Part shown: piece after piece, positions 43,570-52,174 of the stretch | Position numbering within the stretch: the first letter of the stretch is position 1 | Layout of the letters: each line of letters begins with the position of its first letter | From: Sphaerisporangium sp. TRM90804 | GTDB taxonomy: Bacteria; Actinomycetota; Actinomycetes; Streptosporangiales; Streptosporangiaceae | Assembly: GCF_029846175.1 (NCBI RefSeq) | Contig: NZ_JARWAC010000022.1 | Coordinates: 1 to 64,000, forward strand | Length of the DNA stretch: 64,000 nt | Direction of reading: 5' to 3' | Program-made: the position numbers and the translations under genes | The notes under the pieces: generated by a model | Database searches by the model: none | Seen by the model: the letters and a program-made list of their open reading frames with translations, nothing else | What the model was told of the DNA's origin: nothing

Positions 43570-45782
43570 GACGCCGCTCGCTCCTGCAGCTCGCGCAGCT
43601 CCGCCGAGGCGCTCCGGGTCGCCTCCACCAGCTCGGCGAGCTCCTCCAGCCGCACCCGGCGCCGCCGGTCGTCGGTCCGGAGATCGTCGCGCGCCGCGGC
43701 GAGGTCGTCACGGTACGCCTTGACCAGGCGGACGGCGTCGTCGTGGTAGCGGGAGACGTGCGCGGCGAGCTGGGGCGCGACGTGCTCCCGCACCTGGGCC
43801 GAAAGATCGTCGACGCGGGCGCCGAACGAGGCGGCCAGCGTGTGCCGGGTGTCGCCGAGCCCGGCCTTGTAGGAGACCGTCTGCCCGTAGACCGGGGTGG
43901 TCGGCGCGGCCTCGCCCTGCCACCAGCGGACGAACATCTCCCCGAGCGTCTCGTCGACCCTCTCGTGCCCAGCTACGTACGTCTTCGTCTTCCGGTCGGG
44001 ATCGGCCCCGCCTCCCTTCACCGCCTTCGCGGAGCTCGGCGTCAGCGAGACCGCCTCGGGCGCCGGGAGGCCGGCGGCCACACCCGCGCGGCGCATGATC
44101 GGGGCCACCGACTTCTCCGCCTGCGCCAGCAGCTCGCCACGCAGCAGGCCGAGGCGGCGGGCGACCTCGTTGCGGGCGTCGTAGAGGATGTAGTCGAGCT
44201 CCTCGGAGGCCTTGTTCCTCCGCTTCTTGATGTACTTCTTGGCCTCCTTGGCGGTGTCGAAGCGCTTGGCCCCCCGCACGCTGTCGATCACCACCTCACC
44301 GCGGCGGCGGGCGCCGTCGATCACTTCGGCCACGCTGTCCTGCGCGCGCTTGCGCACCTCGTTCTTGCCGGGCAGGCGCGAGGTCAGCCGGTCGAGCTCG
44401 GCCAGCTCGCCCGCGAGGTCGTCCATGCGGCGGGTGATCTCGGCCTGGTCGGCGTGCATCGCCGCGATGCGGTTGGAGGCCGCCGCCTCGATCTCGTCCA
44501 GCATCCCGATCGTGCGGCCCAGCACCGCGTCGACCAGGATCGGGACGGCCGTGCGCCGCAGGGTGTGCAGCACGCGGTCGCGGAAGACGGGAAGCCCGCT
44601 GTACCGCCACATCTCCTGCGCCGTGGCGTGCAGGGATGCCACCGTGGCCGTCTCCCGGTCGCGCTCCCAGCCGTAGCGCGAACGCAGGCGGAGCATGGCC
44701 TCGACGGCGGGGTCGGTGGCCGGGTCGAGCCCGTCGCCGGCATCGGTGACCCGGGCGAGCACCCGCGCCGCGGCCAGGCCGAACCGCGCGCGGGTCTCGA
44801 TGACCCGCTCACGAGCCTGGTCGCCGGAGAAGCCGAGCAGGCGGCCGACCAGGCGGACGACCTCCTCGGGGCCCGGGTCCTCCTCGGTGAGCCGTTCGTC
44901 GACCTTGTTGACGACGGCGAACAGCTTCTCGGTGCCGATGCGCGCCAGCACCGGGCGCACCAGCTCGCGGATCGCCTCGTCGGCCATGACGTTGAGCCGG
45001 GTGTAGTCGAGCACGATCACCACGACGTGCGCCTTGGCGAGCTGGTCGGCCACGATCTCGGTCAGCGGCACGCTCATCTGCGCGTCGTCCGGGCCGGGGG
45101 TGTCGACCAGCACCAGGGTTCCGGCGCCCGGCCCCGCGCCGGCGGGCGCGAACTCCGACGGGGTGTGCAGGGACGGCACGTCGGAGAGGGCGGAGACCAC
45201 GTCGACGTCGGGCAGGACCACCGACCCGACGCGAACCAGCTCGTTCAGCCGCATCAGCGTCCGCTGGATCTCCCTCTCGCCCGTGCATTCGAGGGGGAAC
45301 GGCACCCGGGGCCCGCTCACGATCAGATCGAGCAGGGGACCCATGTGGGGGAACAGGTCGAGGACGTCGTCGCGTTCGGCGTCTCCCAGGCGCGTGGCCA
45401 GCTCGCCGGTGAGCGTGTCGAACAGGGCCGCGTCGGAGGCGGCCAGCCTGAGCACGGGTTCGGCGACGTCGTCCAGGACGATCCTGGTGGGAAGGGTGGT
45501 CATGCCGGTCACCCGGGCGGGGAGCAGCGTGAGCCCCGTCATCGCGTTGATGATCGTGGACTTGCCCGCGCTCATCGGTGCGACGATCGGTATGCGCAGC
45601 TCCATCCGTTCGATCGCCTCGACGTCGTCGTGAACGGCGCTCATCGCGGCCTCGACGCCCCGGCCCGACCGGACGGCGTGCAGGTCCAGCTCCCCAGCCT
45701 GGGTGAGCAGCGCGTCCAGGTCGGTGAGGCGGTCGCGGACCTCTGCCTGGAGGAGGGTGACGGCGTCGTCCTCGTCGGCCAT
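43566..45782 (-). CDS. Dynamin-family (DLP) GTPase, first gene of the operon
   Basis: 738 aa from the ATG at 45782 (AGGAG 8 bases upstream). The frame is open further but without a site. The G1 motif is APMSAGKST (about 68-76, first Gly replaced by Ala as in dynamins), G2 is TTLPTR, G3 DTPGPD (227-231), G4 NKVDE (292-296). A long helical stalk follows (about 400-600) with a basic KKYIKKRRNKASEEL and a GAKRFDTAKEAKK segment. The last part is a coiled-coil (RRVRLEELAELVEATRS). Dynamin-like proteins bind and remodel membranes. In this operon it is paired with a short GTPase and an NLR. Confidence 0.85.
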   Translation of the reverse strand: MADEDDAVTLLQAEVRDRLTDLDALLTQAGELDLHAVRSGRGVEAAMSAVHDDVEAIERMELRIPIVAPMSAGKSTIINAMTGLTLLPARVTGMTTLPTRIVLDDVAEPVLRLAASDAALFDTLTGELATRLGDAERDDVLDLFPHMGPLLDLIVSGPRVPFPLECTGEREIQRTLMRLNELVRVGSVVLPDVDVVSALSDVPSLHTPSEFAPAGAGPGAGTLVLVDTPGPDDAQMSVPLTEIVADQLAKAHVVVIVLDYTRLNVMADEAIRELVRPVLARIGTEKLFAVVNKVDERLTEEDPGPEEVVRLVGRLLGFSGDQARERVIETRARFGLAAARVLARVTDAGDGLDPATDPAVEAMLRLRSRYGWERDRETATVASLHATAQEMWRYSGLPVFRDRVLHTLRRTAVPILVDAVLGRTIGMLDEIEAAASNRIAAMHADQAEITRRMDDLAGELAELDRLTSRLPGKNEVRKRAQDSVAEVIDGARRRGEVVIDSVRGAKRFDTAKEAKKYIKKRRNKASEELDYILYDARNEVARRLGLLRGELLAQAEKSVAPIMRRAGVAAGLPAPEAVSLTPSSAKAVKGGGADPDRKTKTYVAGHERVDETLGEMFVRWWQGEAAPTTPVYGQTVSYKAGLGDTRHTLAASFGARVDDLSAQVREHVAPQLAAHVSRYHDDAVRLVKAYRDDLAAARDDLRTDDRRRRVRLEELAELVEATRSASAELRELQERAAS

Positions 45783-46098
45783 GCGGTCATCTCCTGAGGC
45801 CGAGGGTAACCGAACGAATGCGGTGGTGAAGGCTGTCACCCGGCCGGCCGAAGCCGCCTCGGGGCTCCGCGTCAGGAGACGGGAGAACCTTGGCACACGA
45901 GTCGTCACCGCAACATCGTGGAAAGACGGGATTCACGTCACTTCGCGGCGATTCGCAGGGGAGGCGCTCCGCGGGCCCGCCGCGCGGACGCGTCACGCTC
46001 CCGGGGGGTGCGCGCGGCCCGTCTGGGTGCCGTCCGCGCCGGCCCGCGGGCATGGCTGACGCCGCACCGCAGGTCGGGCGGTGCGGCGTCGGGCGGGG
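45783..46098. promoter_or_regulatory. Upstream region of the dynamin/NLR operon
   Basis: 316 gene-free bases that should hold the promoter of the minus-strand operon starting at 45782. No clear -35/-10 pair was found. A perfect 13-bp hairpin (46058-46090) closes the preceding polyprenyl-synthase gene, so the operon is probably an independent unit. Confidence 0.4.
46058..46090 (-). terminator. Terminator of the polyprenyl synthase gene
   Basis: Perfect 13-bp stem GACGCCGCACCGC (46058-46070) and GCGGTGCGGCGTC (46078-46090), 7-base loop, 8 bases after the stop on the minus strand. Confidence 0.8.
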
Positions 46099-47127
46099 TC
46101 AGTGGTCGCGGTGGGTGATCAGGCGGGCGAGGGACTGGAGTTCGGCGGCGGGGCGTGGGGCGGGGGCGGCCGCGGTCAGATGGGCCTGGGCCTCGGCGAA
46201 GAGGTCGGCGGCCCTGGCCTGGGTCCAGGCGCGGCCGCCGGCCTGTTCGATGAGCTCGGCGGCGTATTCGAGGTCGGCTCCGGCGGGCTCGCGGCGGTAG
46301 AGCTCGGCGAGCCGTTCGCCCGCCGCCGTGCCGGAGGTCAGGGCGGCCACCACGGGCAGCGACTTCTTGCGGCTGCGGACGTCGGAGTAGACCGGCTTGC
46401 CGGTGACCTCGGGGTCGCCCCAGATGCCCAGCAGGTCGTCCACGAGCTGGAAGGCCAGGCCGAGGCGGTCGCCGAAGCGGCGCAGGTGCTCGACGCGCTC
46501 GGCGTCGCCGCCGCCGAGGAGCGCGCCGAGCGCGCACGCGGAGCCGAGCAGGGCGCCCGTCTTGCCCTCGGCCATGCTGACGCACTCGGCGAGCGTGACG
46601 TCGTCGCGGCTCTCGAAGGCGGTGTCGGAGCTCTGGCCCTCGACGAGGTCGAGCACGGCGGCGCCGAGCACCCGCGCGGCGCCGTCGGTGGCCTGGTGCC
46701 CGCTGCTCGCGAGCACGTCGAACGCCAGAGTGAGCAGGGCGTCCCCGGCGAGGATCGCCTTGCTGACGCCGAACACGCTCCAGACGGTGGGGCGGTGGCG
46801 GCGGGTGACGTCGCCGTCCATCACGTCGTCGTGCAGGAGCGAGAAGTTGTGCACCAGCTCCACGGCCACCGCGGCCGGCATGGCGGTCTCCGGCCGGCCG
46901 CCGAGCGCTTCGGCGGCCAGCAGCAGCAGGGCGGGGCGGATGGCCTTCCCGCCGTCGCCCTCGGCGGGCTCGCCGTGCTGGTCGAGCCAGCCGAAGTGGT
47001 AACCCGCGACGCGCCGCATCGACGGCGGCAGGGTCTCCACCGCGGTGCGCAGGGCGGGGCCCACGGTGTCCCGGCTCCAGTGCAGCACCTCGCGCACGGG
47101 CCGTCCGGTGGTCATGACCTCGACCAT
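46099..47127 (-). CDS. Polyprenyl synthase, probable encapsulin cargo
   Basis: 342 aa isoprenyl diphosphate synthase with both Asp-rich metal motifs: LLHDDVMDGD (first) and QLVDDLLGIWGD (second), plus GGKAIRPALLLLAAEALGG. It condenses isopentenyl diphosphate with an allylic diphosphate in the cytosol. Polyprenyl transferases are a known cargo class of family 2B encapsulins, and the gene follows the shell gene on the same strand. The start at 47127 is preferred for the VEVMTTGR N-terminus, but the frame is open to 47214 and the extra 29 residues (KSGRGFLPAYPRLPTS...) could be a disordered cargo tail. Confidence 0.8.
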   Translation of the reverse strand: MVEVMTTGRPVREVLHWSRDTVGPALRTAVETLPPSMRRVAGYHFGWLDQHGEPAEGDGGKAIRPALLLLAAEALGGRPETAMPAAVAVELVHNFSLLHDDVMDGDVTRRHRPTVWSVFGVSKAILAGDALLTLAFDVLASSGHQATDGAARVLGAAVLDLVEGQSSDTAFESRDDVTLAECVSMAEGKTGALLGSACALGALLGGGDAERVEHLRRFGDRLGLAFQLVDDLLGIWGDPEVTGKPVYSDVRSRKKSLPVVAALTSGTAAGERLAELYRREPAGADLEYAAELIEQAGGRAWTQARAADLFAEAQAHLTAAAPAPRPAAELQSLARLITHRDH

Positions 47128-47216
47128 ATGCCTGACCCCTTCCTCAGAGCTTGTCTCGACGGATGTGGGAAGGCGCGGGTACGCCGGGAGAAAGCCTCTT
47201 CCAGACTTCATCACAA

Positions 47217-47247
47217 CCGGCCGCGCGGATCGCCGCCGCGCGGCCGG
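47217..47247 (-). promoter_or_regulatory. Hairpin between encapsulin and polyprenyl synthase genes
   Basis: Perfect 12-bp inverted repeat CCGGCCGCGCGG (47217-47228) and CCGCGCGGCCGG (47236-47247), 7-base loop, in the 208-base spacer. It could be a terminator or an attenuator that sets shell-to-cargo ratio. Confidence 0.5.
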
Positions 47248-47335
47248 GAATTCGGGCCGTCCGCCGGAAAATCACGGCCGCGCCCGCCCGGCGGGGCTCC
47301 GGGGACACCGGAGCCGGCTCGCCGGGAGGGGAGGG

Positions 47336-48748
47336 TCAGTGCCCGATCTCGACGTGCTCCAGCACGCCCAGCGCGTCGGGGACCAGGATCGCCGCGGAGT
47401 AGTAGGCGCTCACGAGGTAGGAGATGATCGCCTGATCGTCGATGCCCATGAACCGCACCGACAGGCTCGGCTCCACCTCGTCGGGCAGGCCTGTCTGGTG
47501 CAGGCCGATCACGCCCTGGTCGTCCTCGCCGGTGCGCAGGACCAGGATGGAACTGGTGCGGGTCTTGGTGATCGGGATCTTGTTGCACGGCAGCAGCGGA
47601 ACCCCGCGCCACGCGGGCACGGCATGCCCGTTCAGCACGATGTTGTCGGGATAGATGCCGCGCCGGCTGCACTCGCGGCCGAAGGCGGCGATGGTCTGCG
47701 GATGCGCCAGGAAGAAGTGCGACCGGCGGCGGCGGCACAGCAGCTCGTCGAGGTCGTCGGGGGTGGGCGGGCCGCTGCGGGTGGCGATGCGCTGCTTGAG
47801 GTCGGCGTTGTGCAGGAGCCCGAACTCGGCGTTGTTGACCAGCTCGTGCTCCTGGCGCTCGCGCAGCGCCTCGATGGTGAGCCGCAGCTGCTGGTGGGTC
47901 TGGTTCATCGGCTGGTTGTAGAGGTCGGCGACGCGGGTGTGGATGCGCAGGACCGTCTGGGCGACGCTCAGCTCGTACTCGCGGGGCGTGGTCTCGTAGT
48001 CGACGAACGTGCTGGTGAGGGTGGGTTCTCCCTGGTGGCCCGACAGGATGTCGATGCTCGCCTCGCCGTGTTTGTTCTGCGGCGGCCGGTGGTTGGTCTG
48101 CTGGGCCTCGATGTGGCCGCGCAGCGAGATCGACTGGGCGAGCAGCTCCTGGAACGCCTGGCGCGACAGGCTGAGCGTCGTGGTGGGGGTGACCGCCTTG
48201 ATGGTGTGCTCCCACGTCGTCTCCACGACGCCGTTGAGCGTGGTCTCGCCGTAGTAGTCGCCGTCGGCGAGCACGCCGAGGATGGTCTGGTCGCCGTACT
48301 CGCCGGTGCCTATCTTGTTGACCTTGCCGTGCGCGATCAGGACGACGCGGTCGGCGGGCCGGCCGGCCTCGACGATGACCTCGCCGGCCTCGTGCTCCTG
48401 CTGGGTGAAGCGGTTGGCGAGCGACTCCAGGACGGCGTCGTCGTCGAAGCCGCGCAGGGGCGGGAGCTCGCGCAGCTCGGGCGGTACGACGCGGACGTCG
48501 GCGCCCTGGCTGGTGAAGGTGAGGCGGCCGTCGCCGATCGCGTAGCTCAGGCGCCGGTTGACCCGGTAGGCGCCGCCGGGGACGTGCACCCAGGGCAGCA
48601 TGCGCAGCAGCCACCGGGAGGAGATGTTCTGCATCTGCGGCTGCGACTTGGTCGTCGTCGCCAGGTTGCGCGCCGCCGTGGGAGCGAGGCTCCGCTGAGA
48701 GTGCTGCCCGTTCTCGACGATCGGGCCCGCCTCGATTGTCTCTGTCAC
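47336..48748 (-). CDS. Family 2B encapsulin shell protein with cyclic-nucleotide-binding domain
   Basis: 470 aa from the GTG at 48748, a length usual for the group. An N-terminal HK97-type arm ([32 protein letters not shown]) is followed by an inserted cNMP-binding-like domain at about 93-208 ([29 protein letters not shown]). The HK97 capsid core comes next ([79 protein letters not shown]). Subunits self-assemble into a protein nanocompartment. The cNMP-like domain is displayed outside in related shells. The next gene encodes the likely cargo. Confidence 0.88.
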   Translation of the reverse strand: MTETIEAGPIVENGQHSQRSLAPTAARNLATTTKSQPQMQNISSRWLLRMLPWVHVPGGAYRVNRRLSYAIGDGRLTFTSQGADVRVVPPELRELPPLRGFDDDAVLESLANRFTQQEHEAGEVIVEAGRPADRVVLIAHGKVNKIGTGEYGDQTILGVLADGDYYGETTLNGVVETTWEHTIKAVTPTTTLSLSRQAFQELLAQSISLRGHIEAQQTNHRPPQNKHGEASIDILSGHQGEPTLTSTFVDYETTPREYELSVAQTVLRIHTRVADLYNQPMNQTHQQLRLTIEALRERQEHELVNNAEFGLLHNADLKQRIATRSGPPTPDDLDELLCRRRRSHFFLAHPQTIAAFGRECSRRGIYPDNIVLNGHAVPAWRGVPLLPCNKIPITKTRTSSILVLRTGEDDQGVIGLHQTGLPDEVEPSLSVRFMGIDDQAIISYLVSAYYSAAILVPDALGVLEHVEIGH

Positions 48749-49313
48749 GACCCACACCACCAATCTTTTTATGTGAACGCGAAATAGGGGTTCTCGGTAA
48801 AGGGGATGCCGCGGTCGGACGCGGAACACGAAGCTGTTCGCCGGGGGGCGGCGGGGACGGGGACGGCTGCTCGGGGGAGGTGTCGCGCCCGTCGTGTGAC
48901 GGGAGAATAACTCACTGTAGTGGAGTTATTCCGGCGTCGACGGACGACAGCAATTATGCGGGGAACGTCTTCCGCGTGTCAATTGGAGTTTCCGTGTCTT
49001 GTCGGCATCGGAAATAACGAATTTCTCTCGGGAACGACGGCGGGCGCTGCATTTTTCGGTGTTCTCCATTGCTGGTGGTAATTGCGATGCTTGACCCGTT
49101 TTTTGAGGTTGATGTACGGACTCGCGGGAGTCGGGCCCGGGAGCCCGCCCGAAGGCGCGCCGGGGCCCTCGGAGGGCGAAGGCGTAAACTCGCAGATGAC
49201 GGCCCAGGGATCGTCCGGCCGGAGGCGCCAGTCGCGCCGGAGGTACCCGGCGCCGACGGGGAACGGCGCCCTCCCGGGACGGTCCGCCTCCGAACGCGAT
49301 GGGGGGCCCGCGA
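48749..49313. promoter_or_regulatory. Divergent intergenic region with AT-rich inverted repeat
   Basis: A 565-base gene-free region between the encapsulin gene and a divergent gene. AATAACTC at 48906-48913 and GAGTTATT at 48923-48930 form a perfect 8-bp inverted repeat with 9-base spacer, the most AT-rich symmetrical element nearby and a likely operator. The part 48950-49130 is also AT-rich. No other element was recognised. Confidence 0.4.
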
Positions 49314-51302
49314 ATGTCCCACAGCCTTTTCCGAGATCGCGCGGACGCCGGCCGGGCTCTCGGCCGTCTGCTCCACCGCTACGGGCGCCGTGACGACGTG
49401 GTGGTGCTGGGGCTGCCCCGCGGCGGCGTCCCGGTGGCCCACGAGGTCGCCCGCGCGCTCCGCGCCCCGCTCGACGTGCTCGTCGTCCGCGAGCTGGGCG
49501 TGCCCGGCCAGGAGGACCTCGCCATGGGCGCGGTCGCCGGGAAGGGCGCGGTCGTGCTCAACGAGGACGTGATCCGGGGGCTGTCGATCCCGCCGGAGGC
49601 GGTGGAGCACGTCGCCGAGCGGGAGGGCCGCGAGATCCCGCGCTGGGAGCGTCGCTACCGGCGCGGCCGCGGGCCGTACCCGGTGGCGGGCAAGGTCGCC
49701 GTCGTCGTCGACGACGGCCTCGCGGCGGGCGCGTGCATGCGGGCCGCGGTCAAGGCGGTGCGCATGCTGCGCCCCGCGCGTGTCGTGATCGCCGTGCCGA
49801 TCGCCGCCGAGTGCACCTGCCAGGAGCTCGCGGCCGGCGCCGACGAGGTCGTCTGCGCCACCGCCCCCACGCCGTACTCGGCCGCCGACCCCGAGACCTG
49901 GGGCGACGACGAGGTCACCCTCGCCGACGTGCTCGACCTCCTGCGCCGGGCCGGCCCGTGGCCGTGCGCGCCGACCGGCGGGCGGCCGTCCGGCGACGTC
50001 GCGGCCGTCGCCGCCGAGGCCCGGGTGGCCAGGGAGGCCGAGGAGGGCGCCCCGGGCAGGGAGGCCCTGTTCGAGCTGGTGGGCGACGCACAAATGGTCG
50101 TGATCGGTGGGTCCTCCCACGGCACGCACGAGTTCCACGCCGCGCGCGCCCGCATGACCAGGGCGCTCATCGAGGAGCGGGGCTTCAACGCCGTCGCGGC
50201 GCAGGCCGGCTGGCCGGACGCCTACCGGGTCAACCGGTACGTCCACGCCCACGGCGCGGACGCCGGCGCCGAGCAGGCCCTGCGCGGCTTCCAAGGGTTC
50301 CCCTCGTGGACGTGGCGCAACACGGTCGTGCTCGACTTCGTCGAGTGGCTGCGCGGCCACAACGCCCGTCTTTCCGGCGTCTCCCCGGCCGGGGTCGGCT
50401 TCTACGGCCTGGACGTGTACGGCGTCCAGCGGGCCGCGCACGAGGTGGTCGCCTGCCTGGAACGCGCCGACCCGGCCGCCGCCGCCCGGGCACGCCGGCG
50501 GTTCGCCCGCTTCGACCGCATGGACTCCGGGGCGGGCCCGGCGTACGACTTCGCGGCGGCCTGCGGCGCGGGCGAGCCGTGCGAGGACGACGTCGTCGGC
50601 CGGCTCGCGAGCCTGAGGCGGCACGGCATGGAGTCCGCCCGCGAGGAAGGGCTGCTGGAGGGGGACGAGCTGTTCCACGCCGAGCTGAACGCCGGCACGG
50701 CGCGGTCGGCGGAGGAGTACTACCGCGCGGCGCTCGGCGGCGGCATCGGGGCGTGGAACCTGCGCGAGCGCCACATGGCCGGCACGCTCGACGCACTGGC
50801 GCGGCACCTCGGCAGGCACGGCGACCCGGCGAAGATCGTGGTCTGGGGCACGAGCACCCACCTGGGGGACTCCCGTGCGACCGAGGCGGGGTGCCGCGGC
50901 GAGACCAGCCTCGGCCGCCTCGCACGCGAGCGGCACCCCGGCGCCTGCCGTCTCATCGGCCTGACCACCTACGCCGGCACCGTGACCGCCGCCGACGAGT
51001 GGGACGCCCCGCCGGGGACACAAGCTCTCGAACCCGCCGTGCCCGGCAGCGTCGAGGAGCTGTTCCACGAGGTGGGGGAGAAGGAGTTCCTGCTCGCCTT
51101 CGACACGGCGCCCCGGTCGGCCGACGTGCTGCGCTCGACCTGGCTGGAGCGGATGACCGGCGCCGTCCGCGTCCCCCGCGAGGGCCGGGGCCCGTACTTC
51201 CGGGCCCGCGTGCGCGACCAGTTCGACGCGGTCGTGCACATCGACGAGACCGCGGCGGTGGAGCCGCTGCCGCCCGCGCGCGGTTCCACCGGCCCGCGCT
51301 GA
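49314..51302 (+). CDS. Phosphoribosyltransferase-erythromycin esterase fusion
   Basis: 662 aa. Residues about 1-215 are a phosphoribosyltransferase-like domain (PRGGVPVAHEVARAL, PRPP loop VVVDDGLAAGACM at about 130-142). Residues about 250-650 are erythromycin-esterase-like (GGSSHGTHEFHAAR, WGTSTHLGDSR, LTTYAGTV). The usual GEATHG/GEASHG motif is GGSSHG, so the conserved catalytic Glu is missing. The architecture and length match Mycobacterium Rv2030c, a dormancy (DosR) regulon gene. Substrate unknown. The ATG at 49314 follows a G-rich stretch. Confidence 0.8.
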   Translation: MSHSLFRDRADAGRALGRLLHRYGRRDDVVVLGLPRGGVPVAHEVARALRAPLDVLVVRELGVPGQEDLAMGAVAGKGAVVLNEDVIRGLSIPPEAVEHVAEREGREIPRWERRYRRGRGPYPVAGKVAVVVDDGLAAGACMRAAVKAVRMLRPARVVIAVPIAAECTCQELAAGADEVVCATAPTPYSAADPETWGDDEVTLADVLDLLRRAGPWPCAPTGGRPSGDVAAVAAEARVAREAEEGAPGREALFELVGDAQMVVIGGSSHGTHEFHAARARMTRALIEERGFNAVAAQAGWPDAYRVNRYVHAHGADAGAEQALRGFQGFPSWTWRNTVVLDFVEWLRGHNARLSGVSPAGVGFYGLDVYGVQRAAHEVVACLERADPAAAARARRRFARFDRMDSGAGPAYDFAAACGAGEPCEDDVVGRLASLRRHGMESAREEGLLEGDELFHAELNAGTARSAEEYYRAALGGGIGAWNLRERHMAGTLDALARHLGRHGDPAKIVVWGTSTHLGDSRATEAGCRGETSLGRLARERHPGACRLIGLTTYAGTVTAADEWDAPPGTQALEPAVPGSVEELFHEVGEKEFLLAFDTAPRSADVLRSTWLERMTGAVRVPREGRGPYFRARVRDQFDAVVHIDETAAVEPLPPARGSTGPR

Positions 51303-51360
51303 GCGCGCGGCCCGGGTGGCGGCGACGCCGGGGACGGCCGGGCGGGAGACGGGAGGGACG

Positions 51361-52062
51361 ATGGTGGAGCGGCGATGCGTGACCGTCGACGCCGCGGGCG
51401 TCGCGCTGACGGCCGACGTCGCGGTGCCGTCCGGCGCGCAGGGCGTGGTGCTGTTCGCGCACGGCAGCGGGAGCGGCCGGCACAGCCCTCGCAACCGGTA
51501 CGTGGCGGACCGGCTGAACGCGGCCGGTCTGGCCACGGTGCTGGTCGACCTGCTGACTCCCGAGGAGGAGGACGTCGACGCCCTTACCGGCGCACTGCGC
51601 TTCGACATCGACCTGCTCGCGGCCCGGGTGATCGCGATCACCGACCGGCTGGGCGGCCTGGAGCCGCTCGCGGGCCTGGCGGTCGGCCTGTTCGGCGCCA
51701 GCACGGGCGCGGCGGCCGCCCTGGTGGCGGCGGCCGAGCGCCCCGGCGTCGTCCGCGCGGTCGTCTCGCGGGGAGGCCGCCCCGACCTCGCCGGCGACCA
51801 CCTCGGCCGCGTGACCCAGCCGACCCTGCTGGTGGTGGGGGAGCGCGACCCCGCCGTGCTGGAGCTCAACCGCGAGGCGATGGAGCGCATGGTCTGCGAG
51901 ACGGACTTGGTGACGGTCGCCGGCGCCACCCACCTGTTCCAGGAGCCCGGCGCCCTCGACCGGGTGGCCTCGCCGGCCTCAGGCTGGTTCTCCCGGCACC
52001 TGGCCCGCCCCGGTGCCCGACCCACGACGGGGCGGCCGGCGGAGCCGGATATAGCCCCCTGA
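51361..52062 (+). CDS. Dienelactone hydrolase-like alpha/beta hydrolase
   Basis: 233 aa. The ATG follows GGAGGGACG. HGSGSGRHSPRNRYVA is an oxyanion-region motif of this group, GLFGASTGAAAAL holds the nucleophile Ser, and GERDPAVLELN and GATHLFQEPG hold the Asp and His. In mycobacterial relatives this domain is fused to a phosphoribosyltransferase. Here it is a separate gene 58 bases after the phosphoribosyltransferase-esterase fusion, which suggests a common task, perhaps in stress or dormancy. Confidence 0.8.
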   Translation: MVERRCVTVDAAGVALTADVAVPSGAQGVVLFAHGSGSGRHSPRNRYVADRLNAAGLATVLVDLLTPEEEDVDALTGALRFDIDLLAARVIAITDRLGGLEPLAGLAVGLFGASTGAAAALVAAAERPGVVRAVVSRGGRPDLAGDHLGRVTQPTLLVVGERDPAVLELNREAMERMVCETDLVTVAGATHLFQEPGALDRVASPASGWFSRHLARPGARPTTGRPAEPDIAP

Positions 52063-52174
52063 TCAGGGCGTACGGTCACGATCAAGCTTTTACTTCTGGT
52101 TGTCCCGCTTAGGGTGTCGGTTCTCCGTGTACGCATCGTAGCCTGGCGACTACGGTACATAACGGAGCGTGGAC
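52063..52174 (+). promoter_or_regulatory. Presumed promoter region of the hydrogenase operon
   Basis: A 112-base gap with an AT-rich part (AGCTTTTACTTCTGG near 52085-52099) and a GTAG...CTAC dyad at 52138-52153, directly upstream of the first operon gene. No -35/-10 pair with standard spacing could be assigned. Confidence 0.35.

Noticed and set aside
52063-52174. Consensus promoter for the hydrogenase operon
   Set aside because: TTTACT and several TA-rich hexamers are present but none has a partner at 16-18 bases, so no specific promoter was called.
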